Source: Metridium senile
Taxonomy: Eukaryota > Cnidaria > Anthozoa > Actiniaria > Metridiidae
Assembly: GCA_949775045.1 (NCBI GenBank)
Contig: OX459095.1
Coordinates: 25,962,978-26,026,977 of the forward strand
Direction: 5' to 3'
Length of the DNA stretch: 64,000 bases
Shown: piece after piece, positions 21,259-33,399 of the stretch
Position numbering within the stretch: position 1 is the first letter of the stretch
Layout of the letters: each line of letters opens with the position of its first letter
The notes under the pieces: model-generated
What the model was told of the DNA's origin: nothing
Databases searched by the model: none
What the model saw: the letters and a program-made list of their open reading frames with translations, nothing else
Made by a program: the position numbers and the translations under genes

Positions 21259-23254
21259 AACTCGCTTAGATTACATACACATGTATTTTATCTCAGCTCA
21301 TATATGTTGTGCTAGATTACATCAAATATAATATCATATACATATGTATTTTGCGCATAAGTATTAAATTATCATTATTAGATTATTATAATCATCATAA
21401 TCATCATCCGGCATAAAATCTCCCATAATATCATATACATATGTATTTTGTGCATTATAAGTATTACATTAATATTAAATTAATATTATATTTATATTAA
21501 TTATTATTAATATCATCGTAATCAACATCATCATACTGATTATTGTTGATCATGAAGCTATCATTATCATCACCTTTTCTGTTATGTTTATAAACAATTA
21601 TATATCATTTTATCTTGTTATTTTCTATTACGTTTATCTATTTCTATATATGATTTTCTGTTTTCCACCAATTTTTGTAAGGGCGTCTTGATTATGCCAC
21701 GCACAAAAGTTATAATCCTCATTTCATTATCATATGTAAATTGTTTAATTCCATAAATACTTCATTCTCTATCAATTATTCTTTTGTTCAATGTAATTGC
21801 TTGAGTCTCAATGGCGCGTATCATTAACACAAAAAGGATTAGAGGGCGAGCATGTCTCTTTAGAAAAATATCATTCCACAGGGCATATATTAGTTTCATT
21901 GAAATATTTATTACGCAATAATTGAAAAACAAGAAGAATTACTCCAATAAAAAGCGAAGGGAGAGGGCCCTGGGAACGAGGTTGGAATTACTCATAGAAA
22001 GAAATAGAAGGTAGAGTGGAAGGGAAATCAAAAGGAGGGAAGATGAAAGTAGTAAAGTAAAATAATAGAATATGAGTTTAAAGGGAAGGGAAAAGATAGA
22101 ATAAAACATGCAAAGAAAACCATTCAGGAATGTATTAAAATAGAAACTGAAATATGAAAGGATGGGAGAAAGATCATAACAAAAGGTGAAAAAAAAAATA
22201 TAAAGAATTAATCAATAAAACTTTTTTTTTTAAATACAATGGAAAAAAAGTAAAAGAAGAAAGCTGATATAAATCAATCCGCGAAATCTCTCAAATAATA
22301 GAACGGATCGAAATTTGGCGACCTGTTATCTGACTGGCTAGGTTCATGTTCATGTTAGAACACAATGGAGTTTTACTTTCATGAGTGGCTAGCCCTAGAA
22401 AGTCGAGTAGAAAATTGATCGAATAAAGAGAATAACAATAAGGCCAAGTGTAATATTAAATTTCAAGATAAACACATTTTAAAAAAGAAGATAAAAAAGA
22501 CTGAAAGAATCAACAACAAAAATTAAAAAAAAACGACAAAAAAGAAACTTGAAGAAAATGAAACTGAAAAATATAGAAAACTTTCAAAAAACACTGACTC
22601 ACGAATTTAAAAATCTATATGAACGAAAACAAGAAAAACAACTAAATTGAATATAGCGAATAAACATGGTAAAATTAAAATACAAGAATCGACGAAGGGC
22701 TATAAGGAAGGAATGAAGTAAGCAAAAAATAGCATTTTTGATGCTAATAGCCAGTATTGAATTTCAACCATAATTAAAATTTCAGTGTTTTATTATGGAT
22801 ATTAAATCAATTGTGTTATTTTTCTATTTGTATTTTTCAACCAACCAACTCATATTTTGTCAACATGGGATCAGTTGTTTGGGGTAATTTAGATCACCAA
22901 CGCTGGTCTCCTACACTGTGTTTATATTGAACAAACATGACTCGATGGTAAGCGGAAAATTAATTGCCTTGAAAACTAATTCGGAGTCACTTTATTACAT
23001 CTCACAGTTCGATCCAAACAACGAAAGCACTAAAGCATTCAAAATTGCCCGCTTAGCTTAAGAAAACTGATTTTACACTCTTAAACTTAGAAGAATCATT
23101 CTTTTTATTTAAGTCAAAACAACTGTGTATTATATATCGAAAGCGAGATAAAGCATTATTCGTGCTCGCTGCATGATCAGCAACTTGATTAATTTTTTTT
23201 TCACAATTTAATGACCTCTTCGGGTTTTTTCAAACACGATCTTCAAATTCCTGT
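21259..23254. other. Intergenic, 2 kb, AT- then A-rich
   Basis: An imperfect duplication of TCATATACATATGTATTTTG is present at about 21333 and 21430. Otherwise there is no gene or hairpin that I can support. Confidence 0.45.
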
Positions 23255-23760
23255 CAAAATGTTTCCAAGCTTACATTCGGCCTGAATTTCTCAATTGCAA
23301 TTTGTGTGTGTGTTTTTAATTAAGTTCTGTCTCAAAGTCAAAATTAACTCAAATTGAAAATAAATATGATAAATCCCCAAAAAATGTTTATCATACTGAT
23401 AAAAATGGATTTGGGTTTTTTTTAAATGTCCTGTCATAATTTTTGATGCTTACATCTCAATTTCTTCCCAATTTGTTTTTTTTTCATTTCAAAGTTAAAA
23501 TTATGTGTATTTTAAATTAAATTGAAAATATATATGATAAATCCCCAAAAAATGTTTATGATACTGATAAAAATGAATTTGTTTTAAACCTTCTGTCTTA
23601 ATTTTTATGCTTACATTTCAATCTGTTCCCAATTTGTGGTTTTTCTTTATTAACTCAAAGTTGAAACTGTGTGTATTTTAAATTAAATTGAAAATAAAAA
23701 TGACAAATCCTCCAAAAATGTTTATAATATAGAAATGCATTTGTTTAAAATCTCATAAAA
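23255..23760. repeat. Three tandem copies of a 166-168 bp repeat
   Basis: GATAAATCCCCAAAAAATGT recurs at 23368 and 23536, and GACAAATCCTCCAAAAATGT at 23702. The shared context is CCAATTTGT..TTTT, AACTCAAAGTTGAAA and TTAAATTAAATTGAAAATA. Copies are about 85% alike by eye. Confidence 0.88.
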
Positions 23761-24857
23761 ATTAACAGAATTTATTATGGCCGCAATAACGAGAAACCCC
23801 ATTCAAGAAGCCTTTGATTCACTTCGTTAGTAACAAAGTTTTAAATTTCCTTTTTAAATAAATAAAACAAAGATAATTTTTATTGAAGTTAATTTTTGAG
23901 TTTCAAAGCAAACATGTAATAACACAAATTCTTTGAGATTACAAACAAACGGAACTGCATCAGGTAACAATCGACACTCGTATAGCCGGTTTGCCATCAT
24001 GCATCCTAGTTTATCGACATTATATTTTACCTACCGTTAACTGCATAATTTTCCAGCTTTTTGACATATCTGCTATTTTCCATCACCAATTTGAATGGAT
24101 CTATACCTAGTTTATGCTGTTTATAATACTGACCATTACAACTTTCAAACATGTCGGAATTGAAAAAAAGATCATCATTTTTTCGCAATAACTAGCACTA
24201 TTTTTCCTAATGTATTCATATATTTTCTATTCAAACATAACTGTTCTAACACTATTTTCGTCTGTGTCATATATTTTTTTAAATACAATAGCATAAAAAG
24301 AGATATAATTCTCAAATAAAGCTAAACTTTTAAAAATGATATTCGTTACCTGTTCGTGCAGATCACCAAGCTATCTTTCACTGTGAAAGTGAATTGACTA
24401 GTTTTATTATCCAAGCTACGTAGTGTGTGTTTAGTTTAGCAGCATGAGGTCGAGAAAATTGAATTTCTATTTTATAGACGCAGACCTATTTGAAAAACTG
24501 CTGTCGTAATCGAAGCTACAGCCCACACTCTGAAGCCACCTGCAAAGGATGTCGGTATTTCTTCGCTTGTTATCGATTTATTCATTGCACATTTTTGGTT
24601 GTACGTGTTTGTGTTATATCAATTCTATTAGAAGTTAATTTTGGCAGTGGTAAATGATGAAACAATTATTTCTTTGAAACTGAAACGTGCAATAAATGAC
24701 ATACAGTGTTCATATTACCGACATTCTTTTCAGACTAGTGTGGACTATAGCTGTGACATAGCCGATTATTCATTCCCCAGCACATGCCGCTTTAATCAGA
24801 TTGAGTATTTTGGCTAGAAATGTAGACACTTTGAAATCTTAATTACGACAAAAATAA
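23761..24857. other. Intergenic, no gene seen
   Basis: Nothing supportable was found in either strand. Confidence 0.4.
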
Positions 24858-25765
24858 CAATTACAACAGCAGTTTCAAATATTCAAAAGGATGCTTTATC
24901 TCGCTGCTATTCAAGTTAAACTAGCCTGCAACATAAAAGTACAAAAAAATATTTTGAAAAATAAGTAAGTCACAATTACAACAGCAGTTTCAGGTATTCA
25001 AAAGAATGCTTTATCTCACTACTATTCAAGTTAGACTAGCCTGCTACATAAAAGTACAAAAAATATTATAAAAAATAAGTAAGTCACAATTACAACAGCA
25101 GTTTCAGGTATTCAAAATAATGCTTTATCTGACTGCTGTTATTCAAGTTAAGCTAGCCTGCTATATTAAAGTACAAAAAATATTATAAAAAATAAGTAAG
25201 TCACAATTACAACAGCAGTTTCAGGTATTCAAAATAATGCTTCATCTGACTGCTGTTATTCAAGTTAAGCTAGCCTGCTATATTAAAGTACAAAAAATAT
25301 TATAAAAAATAAGTCACAATTACAACAGCAGTTTCAGGTATTCAAAAGAATGCTTCATCTGACTGCTGTTATTCAAGTTAAGCTAGCCTGCTATATTAAA
25401 GTACAAAAAATATTATAAAAAATAAGTCACAATTACAACAGCAGTTTCAGGTATTCAAAAGAATGCTTCATCTGACTGCTGTTATTCAAGTTAAGCTAGC
25501 CTGCTATATTAAAGTACAAAAAATATTATAAAAAATAAGTAAGTCACAATTACAACAGCAGTTTCAGGTATTCAAAATAATGCTTCATCTGACTGCTGTT
25601 ATTCAAGTTAAGCTAGCCTGCTATATTAAAGTACAAAAAATATTATAAAAAATAAGTCACAATTACAACAGCAGTTTCAGGTATTCAAAAGAATGCTTCA
25701 TCTGACTGCTGTTATTCAAGTTAAGCTAGCCTGCTACATAAAAGTACAAAAATATTATGAAAAAT
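24858..25765. repeat. 113/117-bp satellite, eight copies
   Basis: CAATTACAACAGCAGTTTCA starts copies at 24858, 24973, 25087, 25204, 25317, 25430, 25547 and 25660. Unit length is 113 or 117 depending on one or two AAGT tetramers before TCACAATT. Copies 3-8 are almost identical; copies 1-2 are more diverged. Confidence 0.96.
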
Positions 25766-26283
25766 AATAAATCACAAAATAAAAAAAATCCAAAAACGAT
25801 TCAACGCAGATTCGGATTTAGCAGTGGCTACTACTAACAAATTTGTACTAGTTAGTTACATAAATATTATCCTATGTACAGAGGTTATTTTATTACTTGC
25901 TTTGGTGTTTGTAAATCTCACAGATTGTAAAAAAAAATATTTACACAGGATAAATAGAAAAACTTGATCTAGAAACCCTCTGGTTTCCAGGGTACATAAA
26001 CAACTCTAAACTGAAATTAAAGTTCTTTATTAAGATGTCGTTATCATGCTATAAGTAAATAGTTTTACAAGACAGTTGTGTATTATTTTTTGTTAAGTTT
26101 TATATATTAGTTAAAATATATATTTTTCAATATATATATATATATTAAGAATCATTATAAATATATGTTGGAAAAAAATTATCATTTATCATTCAATTTG
26201 AAGACAGCTTATTTTTATTATTTCAATTATTTTACATGTGCAATGCATGGCATATGATTCAATTTAATTGAGTGTGGGTTGAG
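25766..26283. other. Intergenic, AT-rich
   Basis: A TA-dinucleotide run lies at about 26130-26147. No gene seen. Confidence 0.45.
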
Positions 26284-26437
26284 TGTTTTATCTGACATTT
26301 CATGGCAATTATTTGTATTGTAATTAGACCTGGTTATTCTTCTTTTCTTCTTTCCGTTTTGATCGATGTCATTATTTGTTCCAGCTAGAATAATATATCA
26401 TTCTAGTCTTATACATATTTTGCATACAGCCAACCAT

Positions 26438-26485
26438 TAGACCACTGATGAAGACCGTAGTACCTCGGTTGAAACGTTTGGATTT
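26438..26485 (+). ncRNA. Hammerhead-ribozyme-like core, unit 1
   Basis: CTGATGA (26445-26451), then A, a 5-bp stem GACCG/CGGTT (with G-T) and GAAAC at 26471-26475. The flanks ACCA and TGGA give only a short helix I. The order CUGAUGA-stem II-GAAA matches the hammerhead core, but one extra A precedes stem II and stem III is essentially absent. Activity is unproven. Confidence 0.35.
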
Positions 26486-26725
26486 TTAAATTCAGAAAAT
26501 CAGAGGCATGTTTTTTATCTGACATTTCATGGCAATTATTTGTATTGTAATTAGACCTGGTTATTCTTCTTTCCTTCTTTCCGTTGTGATGTCATTATTT
26601 GTTTCAGCTTGATTAATAACAATGTACTCAGTGTAATGATGATGTAGTTAAAATTAAGACTAGGCTATTCATTTCTTTAATATATCATTCTAGTCTTATA
26701 CATATTTTGCATACAGCCAACCATT

Positions 26726-26772
26726 AGAACACTGATGAAGACCGTAGTATCTCGGTTGAAACGTTTGGATTT
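26726..26772 (+). ncRNA. Hammerhead-ribozyme-like core, unit 2
   Basis: Same motif as in unit 1 (CTGATGA at 26732-26738, GAAAC at 26758-26762). ACC is changed to AAC in the 5' flank, which weakens helix I. Confidence 0.3.
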
Positions 26773-27183
26773 TTAAATTCAGAAAATCAGAGACAACTCG
26801 ACTAAATTAATACTACTGATTACTCAATCTTCAAAAAATATACATATTTCGAATTCATTTATCCTTTTTTAATTTTGTTTTTATTTAATAATAATTATAA
26901 CAATTCTTTTGATTCTTTAAGATATTTTTTCCAATTAGTAATTACAACTGAATATCAAGAACTCAGAAAATATTCACATTTTTAAGAAAAAACTAAAACT
27001 CCTTTTAAACTTTAAAACTTTTCTTTTTAGTTTTGATACAGTTTTCGTTTTTTGTAGATTAGGACATATTTTATATATTTATATCGTTATCAATGTTATC
27101 TATTAATTATTATTATAAATTTTGTTCTTGTATTTATTAGATTGTAAAAGCATTGAGATTTCTAAATGCGTTTTAAGAAATGA

Positions 27184-27278
<95 letters not shown>
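27184..27278. repeat. (ATT)n microsatellite
   Basis: About 31 uninterrupted ATT units. The poly-Asn, poly-Leu and poly-Tyr frames are artefacts. Confidence 0.97.
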
Positions 27279-27587
27279 CTAAATACATCTGGCTTAATAT
27301 GTCAAGTTGGTTCATTTTTTTCTATTATTTGTTTCTTCTTCTTCAGCTCATTATCAGATCAATTTCCGTCGTATGGTAATATTAATCTGTCTATTCCGTT
27401 CATAATTTGTTTTCATTTGTTTTGTTTTTTCATTTATAGTCTTTTCATTTCATTAATTTTGACTCTTATTTCCTTTGCAAAAATACCCAATTATTCAATT
27501 TTACTCTATAATTGTTTTATTGCTTTAAATTTCCTTTTATGTGTTATCTCATATTTCATTTCCCTTACTTTTTATCTATTTGGAGGG

Positions 27588-27785
27588 GGAGGTAAAGGTA
27601 TCAGGTTTCTCGTCGTATCTCTTTAGGATAAAAATCAGCGATTTGGTATCTTTTAGGGAAATAAAATTGAAATTCAGAATTGCAGCATTTCTTGGTATCT
27701 TTAAGTTTATCGTAAAAGGAAAATCATATTTCCCAGCGTTTTGTGTCTTATATCTTTTACAAATCGTCCGTGTAACGCCCTTTTT
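27588..27785 (+). repeat. Dispersed repeat with GGTATCTTTTAGGG motif, copy 1
   Basis: It matches the reverse complement of 63050-63300 over CTCGTCGTATCTCT, GATTTGGTATCTTTTAGGG and ACGCCCTTTTT. The 94-residue minus-strand frame over it is not conserved between copies. Origin unknown, perhaps a decayed DNA element. Confidence 0.75.
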
Positions 27786-28099
27786 GAAGGAGATCCGGTG
27801 CCTTTGATGGGTATAATAAGTGTGTCTAGCATTCACGTCGCCATTGTTTATCTTTACCAATCAAACTACAGGAATCATGCGTTCTGATTGGCTGAGGCGC
27901 AGACTTTATGAGATCACACAGCACGCGCGTTTGCAAAGTTGATCAAATATGTCGATTTGTATTTGAAAAAGAAACTTGCTTGCTGTGCTGTATGCAGTTA
28001 TAAAACACTTGGGGATTGTCAGAACACTTGAGAAGCTAGTGCTGCTCCGCCAATTCGCACCAGCTATATAACTGCACACAACCACGCGCGGTTTCTATT

Positions 28100-28260
28100 T
28101 CTTTCTATCTTTCGGTTTCTATCTTTTTTACTCCGACGAAGGGCTAAAGCTCGAAACGTCAGTAAAGTTAAGTCAACATTTTTTACGGTGTTACAAATTT
28201 CATTATATTACCTATCGCTTATATCAAACACCGACGCAGCCTATACTACAGTTTAGTTTC
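28100..28260 (+). repeat. Dispersed repeat, GACGAAGG..CGAAACGTC family, copy 1
   Basis: Contains the ribozyme-like motif at 28126-28167, then ACGGTGTTACAAATTTCATT, ATATCAAACACCGACGCAGC and CTATACTACAGTTTAGTTTCC. Relatives lie at 37410-37510 (3' part only) and 61545-61650 (minus). I recall this as one of the commonest repeats of anthozoan genomes. Its element class is uncertain; Penelope-like or retrozyme-like is a hypothesis. Confidence 0.75.
28126..28167 (+). ncRNA. Hammerhead-ribozyme-like fold
   Basis: Helix I pairs TTTACT (28127-28132) with AGTAAA (28161-28166), all six Watson-Crick. The core CCGACGA is CUGANGA with U4 changed to C. Stem II is GGGC/GCTC with loop TAAA, followed by GAAA (28153-28156) and C, then the potential cleavage triplet GTC (28158-28160). 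Deviations from a classic hammerhead are the U4C change, one extra A before stem II, and no loop in stem III, which could only form between two molecules through ACGT. Confidence 0.4.
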
Positions 28261-28769
28261 CATTTATATTTCTTTCTAATTATACGAAGTGATGTTTGCT
28301 AAGAAATCCTCTTATTAACAAATTGTATAATACACTTAAATTGTTGAATATTTCAACCAGTTATATCAATAAATCATAGTCATACCCATTATGGCCATTT
28401 GATGAGACTGTTTTAACAAAAATAAATAATTTGGAGATCGAGAGGTCATTCGATCATATGTAGACATATTTAAAAAGGCAATATATAATTCCAGGATTAC
28501 ATATACTGATATAGACTCAAGGTTTAAACAAAGCGTATTCTTTTTTATGAATACAATGTTCCATTATATTTTTGTTTTACAAACAAAGTTATATATCATA
28601 TGAACTATATAGACTACAGGTTCCAAAAGAAAAAAGCATTCGTTTTTTAAATATAATAATCCATTATATACGTTTTTTTACGAACGAAGTTATGTTACCC
28701 CGCCAGCATAGATGATTATTTTCCTCTTATAAACCCTCTTTCGTCGTTTCTATCAGAGAGATAAGAGAA
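28261..28769. other. Intergenic, no gene seen
   Basis: It contains a loose duplication (CATTATATTTTTGTTTTACAAA near 28562, CATTATATACGTTTTTTTACG near 28672) and is otherwise featureless. Confidence 0.4.
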
Positions 28770-29315
28770 AATTAACTCTGAAAATTAACTCTGCGGGCCA
28801 GGTATTTTGTCACTCAGCCCCTCGGTTCGTATTTCTACGAAGACAGAGGTTTCAGAAAGATAAAAGAAAATTAACTCTGCATGCATGCGGGCCAGGTATT
28901 ATACCGCTCAGGCCCTCGGTTCGTATTTCTACGAAGACAGAGGTTTCATAAAGATAACTAGAGAAAATCAACTCTGCGGGCCAGGTATTTTGCCGCTCAG
29001 GCCCTCGGTTCTTATTTCTACGAAAACAGAGGTTTCAGAAAGATAAGAGAACAGTAACTCTGCGGGCCAGGTATTTAGTCACCCAGCCCCCCTCGGTTCG
29101 TATTTCTACAAAGACAGAGGTTTCAGAAAGATAAGAGAACAGTAACTCTGCGGGCCAGGTATTTTGTCACACAACCCCCCTCGGTTCGTATTTCTACGAA
29201 GACAGATCTAGAGGTTTCAGAAAGATGAGAGAAAATTAACTCTGCGGGCCAGGTGTGTTGCCGCTCATGCCCTCGGTTCCTATTTCAATGAAAACAGAGG
29301 TTTCAGAAATATAAA
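28770..29315. repeat. Six tandem copies of a 85-95 bp repeat
   Basis: Each unit contains AACTCTGCGGGCCAGGTATT, CTCGGTTCGTATTTCTACGA, AGACAGAGGTTTCAGAAAGAT and AAGAGAAAATT. Copies differ by small indels (for example GCATGCATG in copy 2 and TCTAGA in copy 5). Each unit can fold through TCGTA..TACGA. It is GC-richer than its surroundings. Confidence 0.93.
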
Positions 29316-29629
29316 AAAGGAAGAGCTCCATGCTTTTCGTATACATACACATCTTGCGCGCTGTTTTTAATTCGTTTTATGTTTTCATGTGGTATTCCTT
29401 AGGCAAAAAGTTATTTCAAAATCTTCCGTCTCACTCCCTTTTTAATTAACTTGTGGTTTCTTGTAGGGGTGTTTTTGAAATTTCCCGACTTGCATACCCG
29501 ATACTTTTATCCCTGAATCAGTCGACCCACCCCCGGGTTACGATCATTAATATTCTGTAGTCATACATCCATTTCAAAGAAGTTTATCCAATGGGATAAG
29601 GATTTTTAAAAACGAATGCGATTATAAGA

Positions 29630-30125
29630 TATGATGTGGTACAATACTTAGAATAAATTTGATCTTAAAATTATTAATATTATGTAGCTTAGATACGAAT
29701 CTTTTTTTTAAGATAATCGCAGCTAGACGACAGGTTGTTTCAAGAGGGAACTGAATTATGACAACGCTATACAATTGCAAATACGAATGACAATGTTAAT
29801 GATTTTTATCATATCTATCGTACAATACTTAGAAGAGATTTGATCTTAAAATTATTAATATTCTTAGCTTAGATACGCCGTACATTTTCAAAAAGATAAT
29901 TGCAGGCGACAGGTTGTTTCAAGAGGGAAAGCAAATACGAATTACAATGTTAATGATTTTTATCATATCTATGGTACAATCGGCTTAGAATAAATTTGAG
30001 CTTAAAATTATTAATATTCTGTATAGCTCAGATACGCCGTATATTTTCAAATCTATTATCGCAGGCGACAGGTTGTTTCAAGAGGGAAAAGAATAATGAC
30101 AACGCTATACAATCACAAATGCGAA
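29630..30125. repeat. Three tandem copies of a 155-180 bp repeat
   Basis: Starts at about 29640, 29820 and 29973. Shared blocks are CTTAAAATTATTAATATT, TAGCTTAGATACG, GGCGACAGGTTGTTTCAAGA and AACGCTATACAAT. The middle copy lacks the TGACAACGCTATACAAT block. Confidence 0.9.
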
Positions 30126-30152
30126 TGATCTTTTTAATGATCAGTTTAAAAA

Positions 30153-30223
30153 CTGGCGAATATTCCTAGTTTAATTTGTAGCTCATGTTATTACATGAGC
30201 TACAAACTAGGAATCATCGCCAG
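30153..30223. repeat. Short stable hairpin, 71 bp
   Basis: CTGGCGA..ATTCCTAGTTT..TTTGTAGCTCATGT pairs with ACATGAGCTACAAA..CTAGGAAT..TCGCCAG around a TATT loop. It lies directly after the 29630 array and may be a small MITE. Confidence 0.85.
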
Positions 30224-31748
30224 CTTTCAAAAATCATTTAGTGTTATCCAAAATGTTATCCAAGGCTGATTAAGAGATTAATCTGAGACAGGCGGCAGTT
30301 AGGCATAATTCCAAATAAGAATGAACTTTAAGCAGGTGATTATTAATACTTTGTAGCTTATTTATAACTCACTTAATTAATTCAAGATAATTCAAAGGCT
30401 GAGAAAAAGATATATTGAATGGGCATATCGAATAATTACAAATCAACTTAGCAAAGTGCTTTTAGAATTTGGTCGACTATAACTTTCCATTAACACTAAA
30501 TACATGTCACATAAGCATGACAGCACATAAGCTCACTCTAAATGCTTTTATAATATAGCTTAGATAGTAAGTAAGCTCTGATTGGTTGATTCACTCAAAA
30601 AAGCTATGCTCTATTTCACCGGTAGAGACATGGTTTTTGATTGACAGCTCACAATTTTAATAAGACTATTTCTGTACCTAATACATTTACTAAAAACGGT
30701 TTTTAAAATGTAAAAAGACTTTCCATCTTATGACCTTTCTGTTAACCTATAAAACCCTAAAGCCTACGGTGCAATGACATGCAAACGCGACAAAAATCAT
30801 AGACATAGTTTTGAAAATACGCCGCCTTTAGACAAACTGTAAAGTTGGAAGTCAAACGTTGAATTTGATCAAAGCAAAAAAAAAGGAAAACAGCGTTTCA
30901 AAGTGGCAATAATTTTTACTTCAGTTTATCCTTGAAATATGAAGATAATTTTTAAGATAATTTCATAGTGAAGAAGTGAGATATTTTTGCAATTGAACTT
31001 GATAAATCTTGAACAAATAAACTTACATGTTGAATTTATCGACGGATATATTTTGTTTTATAAAAACAAACAAACACACAATCAAGTACAGAATTATAAA
31101 TGTGTTTTTTCTTGTTTTTTTATTCTTATAAATAAACCACGTTTGAAAACATGCAATGTGAACAAAGACAAAAAGGCAGATTTACAATTATCTTTCAATT
31201 GTCTCGTCAAAATGAAAACAGAAACTGATCAACTTTAAACCTGCAAACGTTTGATTAAAAGTAAATAAATACATACTTTCAGCAGCCTAAGCAATCTTGT
31301 AGATGTGGTCTTTGTTCCTTTTTAACTTGAAAACGTTGTACACAACAAGCTTGTCTTGTTCAAACTGGTTTTTTTCTCAGTACTCTCAGTGAATAAATTA
31401 CTGTCAGTCGGCTCGGCTTTCACCACTCAAATAAAGTTCAAATTCGCTTGAATTGCTGTAGATATGTCAGTCTCATGCAAGAGTTCAGCTAAAGGTTTTT
31501 GTTTTTAGGCACAGAAGTCGGCCAAAGCTATATTTTAACGGTTTTTTGAGTAAAATTCCTTCTTTTTAGCTAGCAAAAACAACCCGGGAAGAAAGTGAAC
31601 AGCACCTTGGTCCCTTTTGGTCAAGATTGCTCAATAGTACACTGATTGTGATTGGTTCATTCGGCACTGGTGTTAGTTTTGAGAATTACAATTTTAATCA
31701 GAAATAAAACTACGTTTTTACGAGAAAACCTGCATTGCTATATTATAA
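30224..31748. other. Intergenic, with a fragment of the 31749 element
   Basis: GCTCTATTTCACCGGTAGAG at about 30609-30628 is a fragment of the TIR of the element at 31749-31938. No gene seen. Confidence 0.5.
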
Positions 31749-31938
31749 AAGCAATAGAAGCCAGTTCCTATGACTCTACCAGTGAAATAGAGCACTTGGG
31801 ATGTTGTTAGAAACACTCGAAAAAGTTATAAAATCACTCGCTTTCAGCTCGTGATTTTATAACTTTTCTCGTGTTTCTCCCAACATCCCGCGTGCTCTAT
31901 TTCACCGGTAGAGTCATAGGAACTTGCTTCTATTGCTT
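31749..31938. mobile_element. MITE/foldback, 190 bp
   Basis: Ends AAGCAATAGAAGCCAGTTCC / GGAACTTGCTTCTATTGCTT. The arms of about 90 bp run almost to the centre and include CTCTACCGGTGAAATAGAGC and AAGTTATAAAATCACTCG. A near-perfect hairpin, non-coding. Confidence 0.92.
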
Positions 31939-33329
31939 AATTAAAACTACTATCGTTGATTGTGAACATAGATGTCATAACTCTTATTATATATTCACTG
32001 TCATTCATTATACAGTTAAAAACTGAAATTTAACTGCTGAAAATTAAGAATCATCTGCCACTTGTTGTAGAGTTAATTTCTACTTTATGCCGGAACAACG
32101 TTAATGACATTGACTGTATATATATTAAATTCAATATAAAAATTAGTCACCAAAAACTTCAACTATTTTTTAAACAATTTTTTAATCAATTTTTGAAACA
32201 ATTTTTGAAACAATTTTTGAAACAATGTTTGAAATTTTTTTTAAATTTTTTAAAGAATGAACCAGTGAGCAAAATACTTTGTTTTATTTTCAAATAAATA
32301 AATAAATTAAAATATTGTCGTGCTTCTTTTAATTAACACTTCTTTCGTGTTCTGTCAATAGCTGTTTAAAAATGATTAAAATGTTGTTGTTATTATGCCC
32401 CAAAGGCTAAGGAAAGAGAAAGATTCTTCAATCCGGCAAATCCATTCGATTACGCTGTTTGGGTGATATGTTTTGGATACTTTCTTTAATTATAAATAGA
32501 GATAGCCATTCGGACAGCGTCCGATAAAAAAAAACCCAATACCACATACTAGTGTTGGACAATAATAAATTTCATGCTCATTTGGATGACATCTCAACAT
32601 TTTCTATCGACTCGGAAAGTACATCAATTGAAGTAACTCGACGGCAATTAAAGTATTCAATAGCAATATCTTGACGCATTTTATTTTCTTTCTTATTTCC
32701 TCCCACATCCTTCATGGTGTTTTGAAACAGTCTAGGTTCTTCCTTCAGCCAATTACCGCCTTTTTTCCTGTCTGTCTTTCCTGTTGTTCTTTTCTGTCTA
32801 TTTTATATATTCTATTTTATTCCTCCCTTTGCTCCCATTATTATCGGGGTTTTTTCCTTCGTTTAATATATTAGTCACATTCCTATTAGTTTCCAATCTG
32901 TTTTTTTATTTTATTATTATTTATTCCTTTTACTTTAATGCTTCTTTCTTTATGTTTTTTCTTTGTTTTCGTTTTCTATTTCAGTATTTTATTACTCTTA
33001 ATTTGTTGTTGTTGTTTTCTTTGTTTTGTTGGCTCTTTCGTGCTGATTTTGTTATTTTGCTTATTTATCTGCTCTTTTGTTTCCAACCGATCAATTTTAT
33101 TAGAGTTACTCTGTTTTTTTAACTCTGTTCATGTTAATCGTCCGTTTTCATGTCCAATTTGTCATATTCTTGTTTATTTATATTTAGTGATTGTACCTTA
33201 TCGTACTTAGTTCGTCTTTCTCGCATTGTCTTCTCTGTTGCTTTATTATTCCACTGTTTTCCTTCTGTAAACTTTCAGTTTGCTTGTCATTTTGTTGTTA
33301 GTGTTATTATTAATATCATTATAGCTCTT
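31939..33329. other. Intergenic, T-rich on the right
   Basis: A 12-mer (TTTTTGAAACAA) is repeated four times near 32175-32230. From 32670 the sequence is strongly T-rich on this strand, producing Phe/Leu/Ser-rich open frames with no domain. No gene supported. Confidence 0.45.
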
Positions 33330-33335
33330 GTTAAA

Positions 33336-33339
<4 letters not shown>

Positions 33340-33399
<60 letters not shown>

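Larger units (their letters stand above)
26284..26795 (+). repeat. Tandem dimer with CTGATGA...GAAAC motifs
   Basis: Unit 1 (26284-26508) and unit 2 (26509-26795) share TATCTGACATTTCATGGC, GTAATTAGACCTGGTTATTC, TCATTCTAGTCTTATACATA and CATACAGCCAACCATTAGA. Unit 2 has an insertion of about 65 bases (26610-26680). Each unit ends with the motif described at 26438 and 26726. Non-coding. Confidence 0.88.

Noticed and set aside
20640..21315. Histidine/Ile-rich frames of over 200 codons
   Set aside because: They follow from ATC repeats with unit length divisible by three; no gene context.
27576..27860. 94-codon minus-strand frame
   Set aside because: It lies over a dispersed repeat, and the related copy at 63050 has no matching frame.
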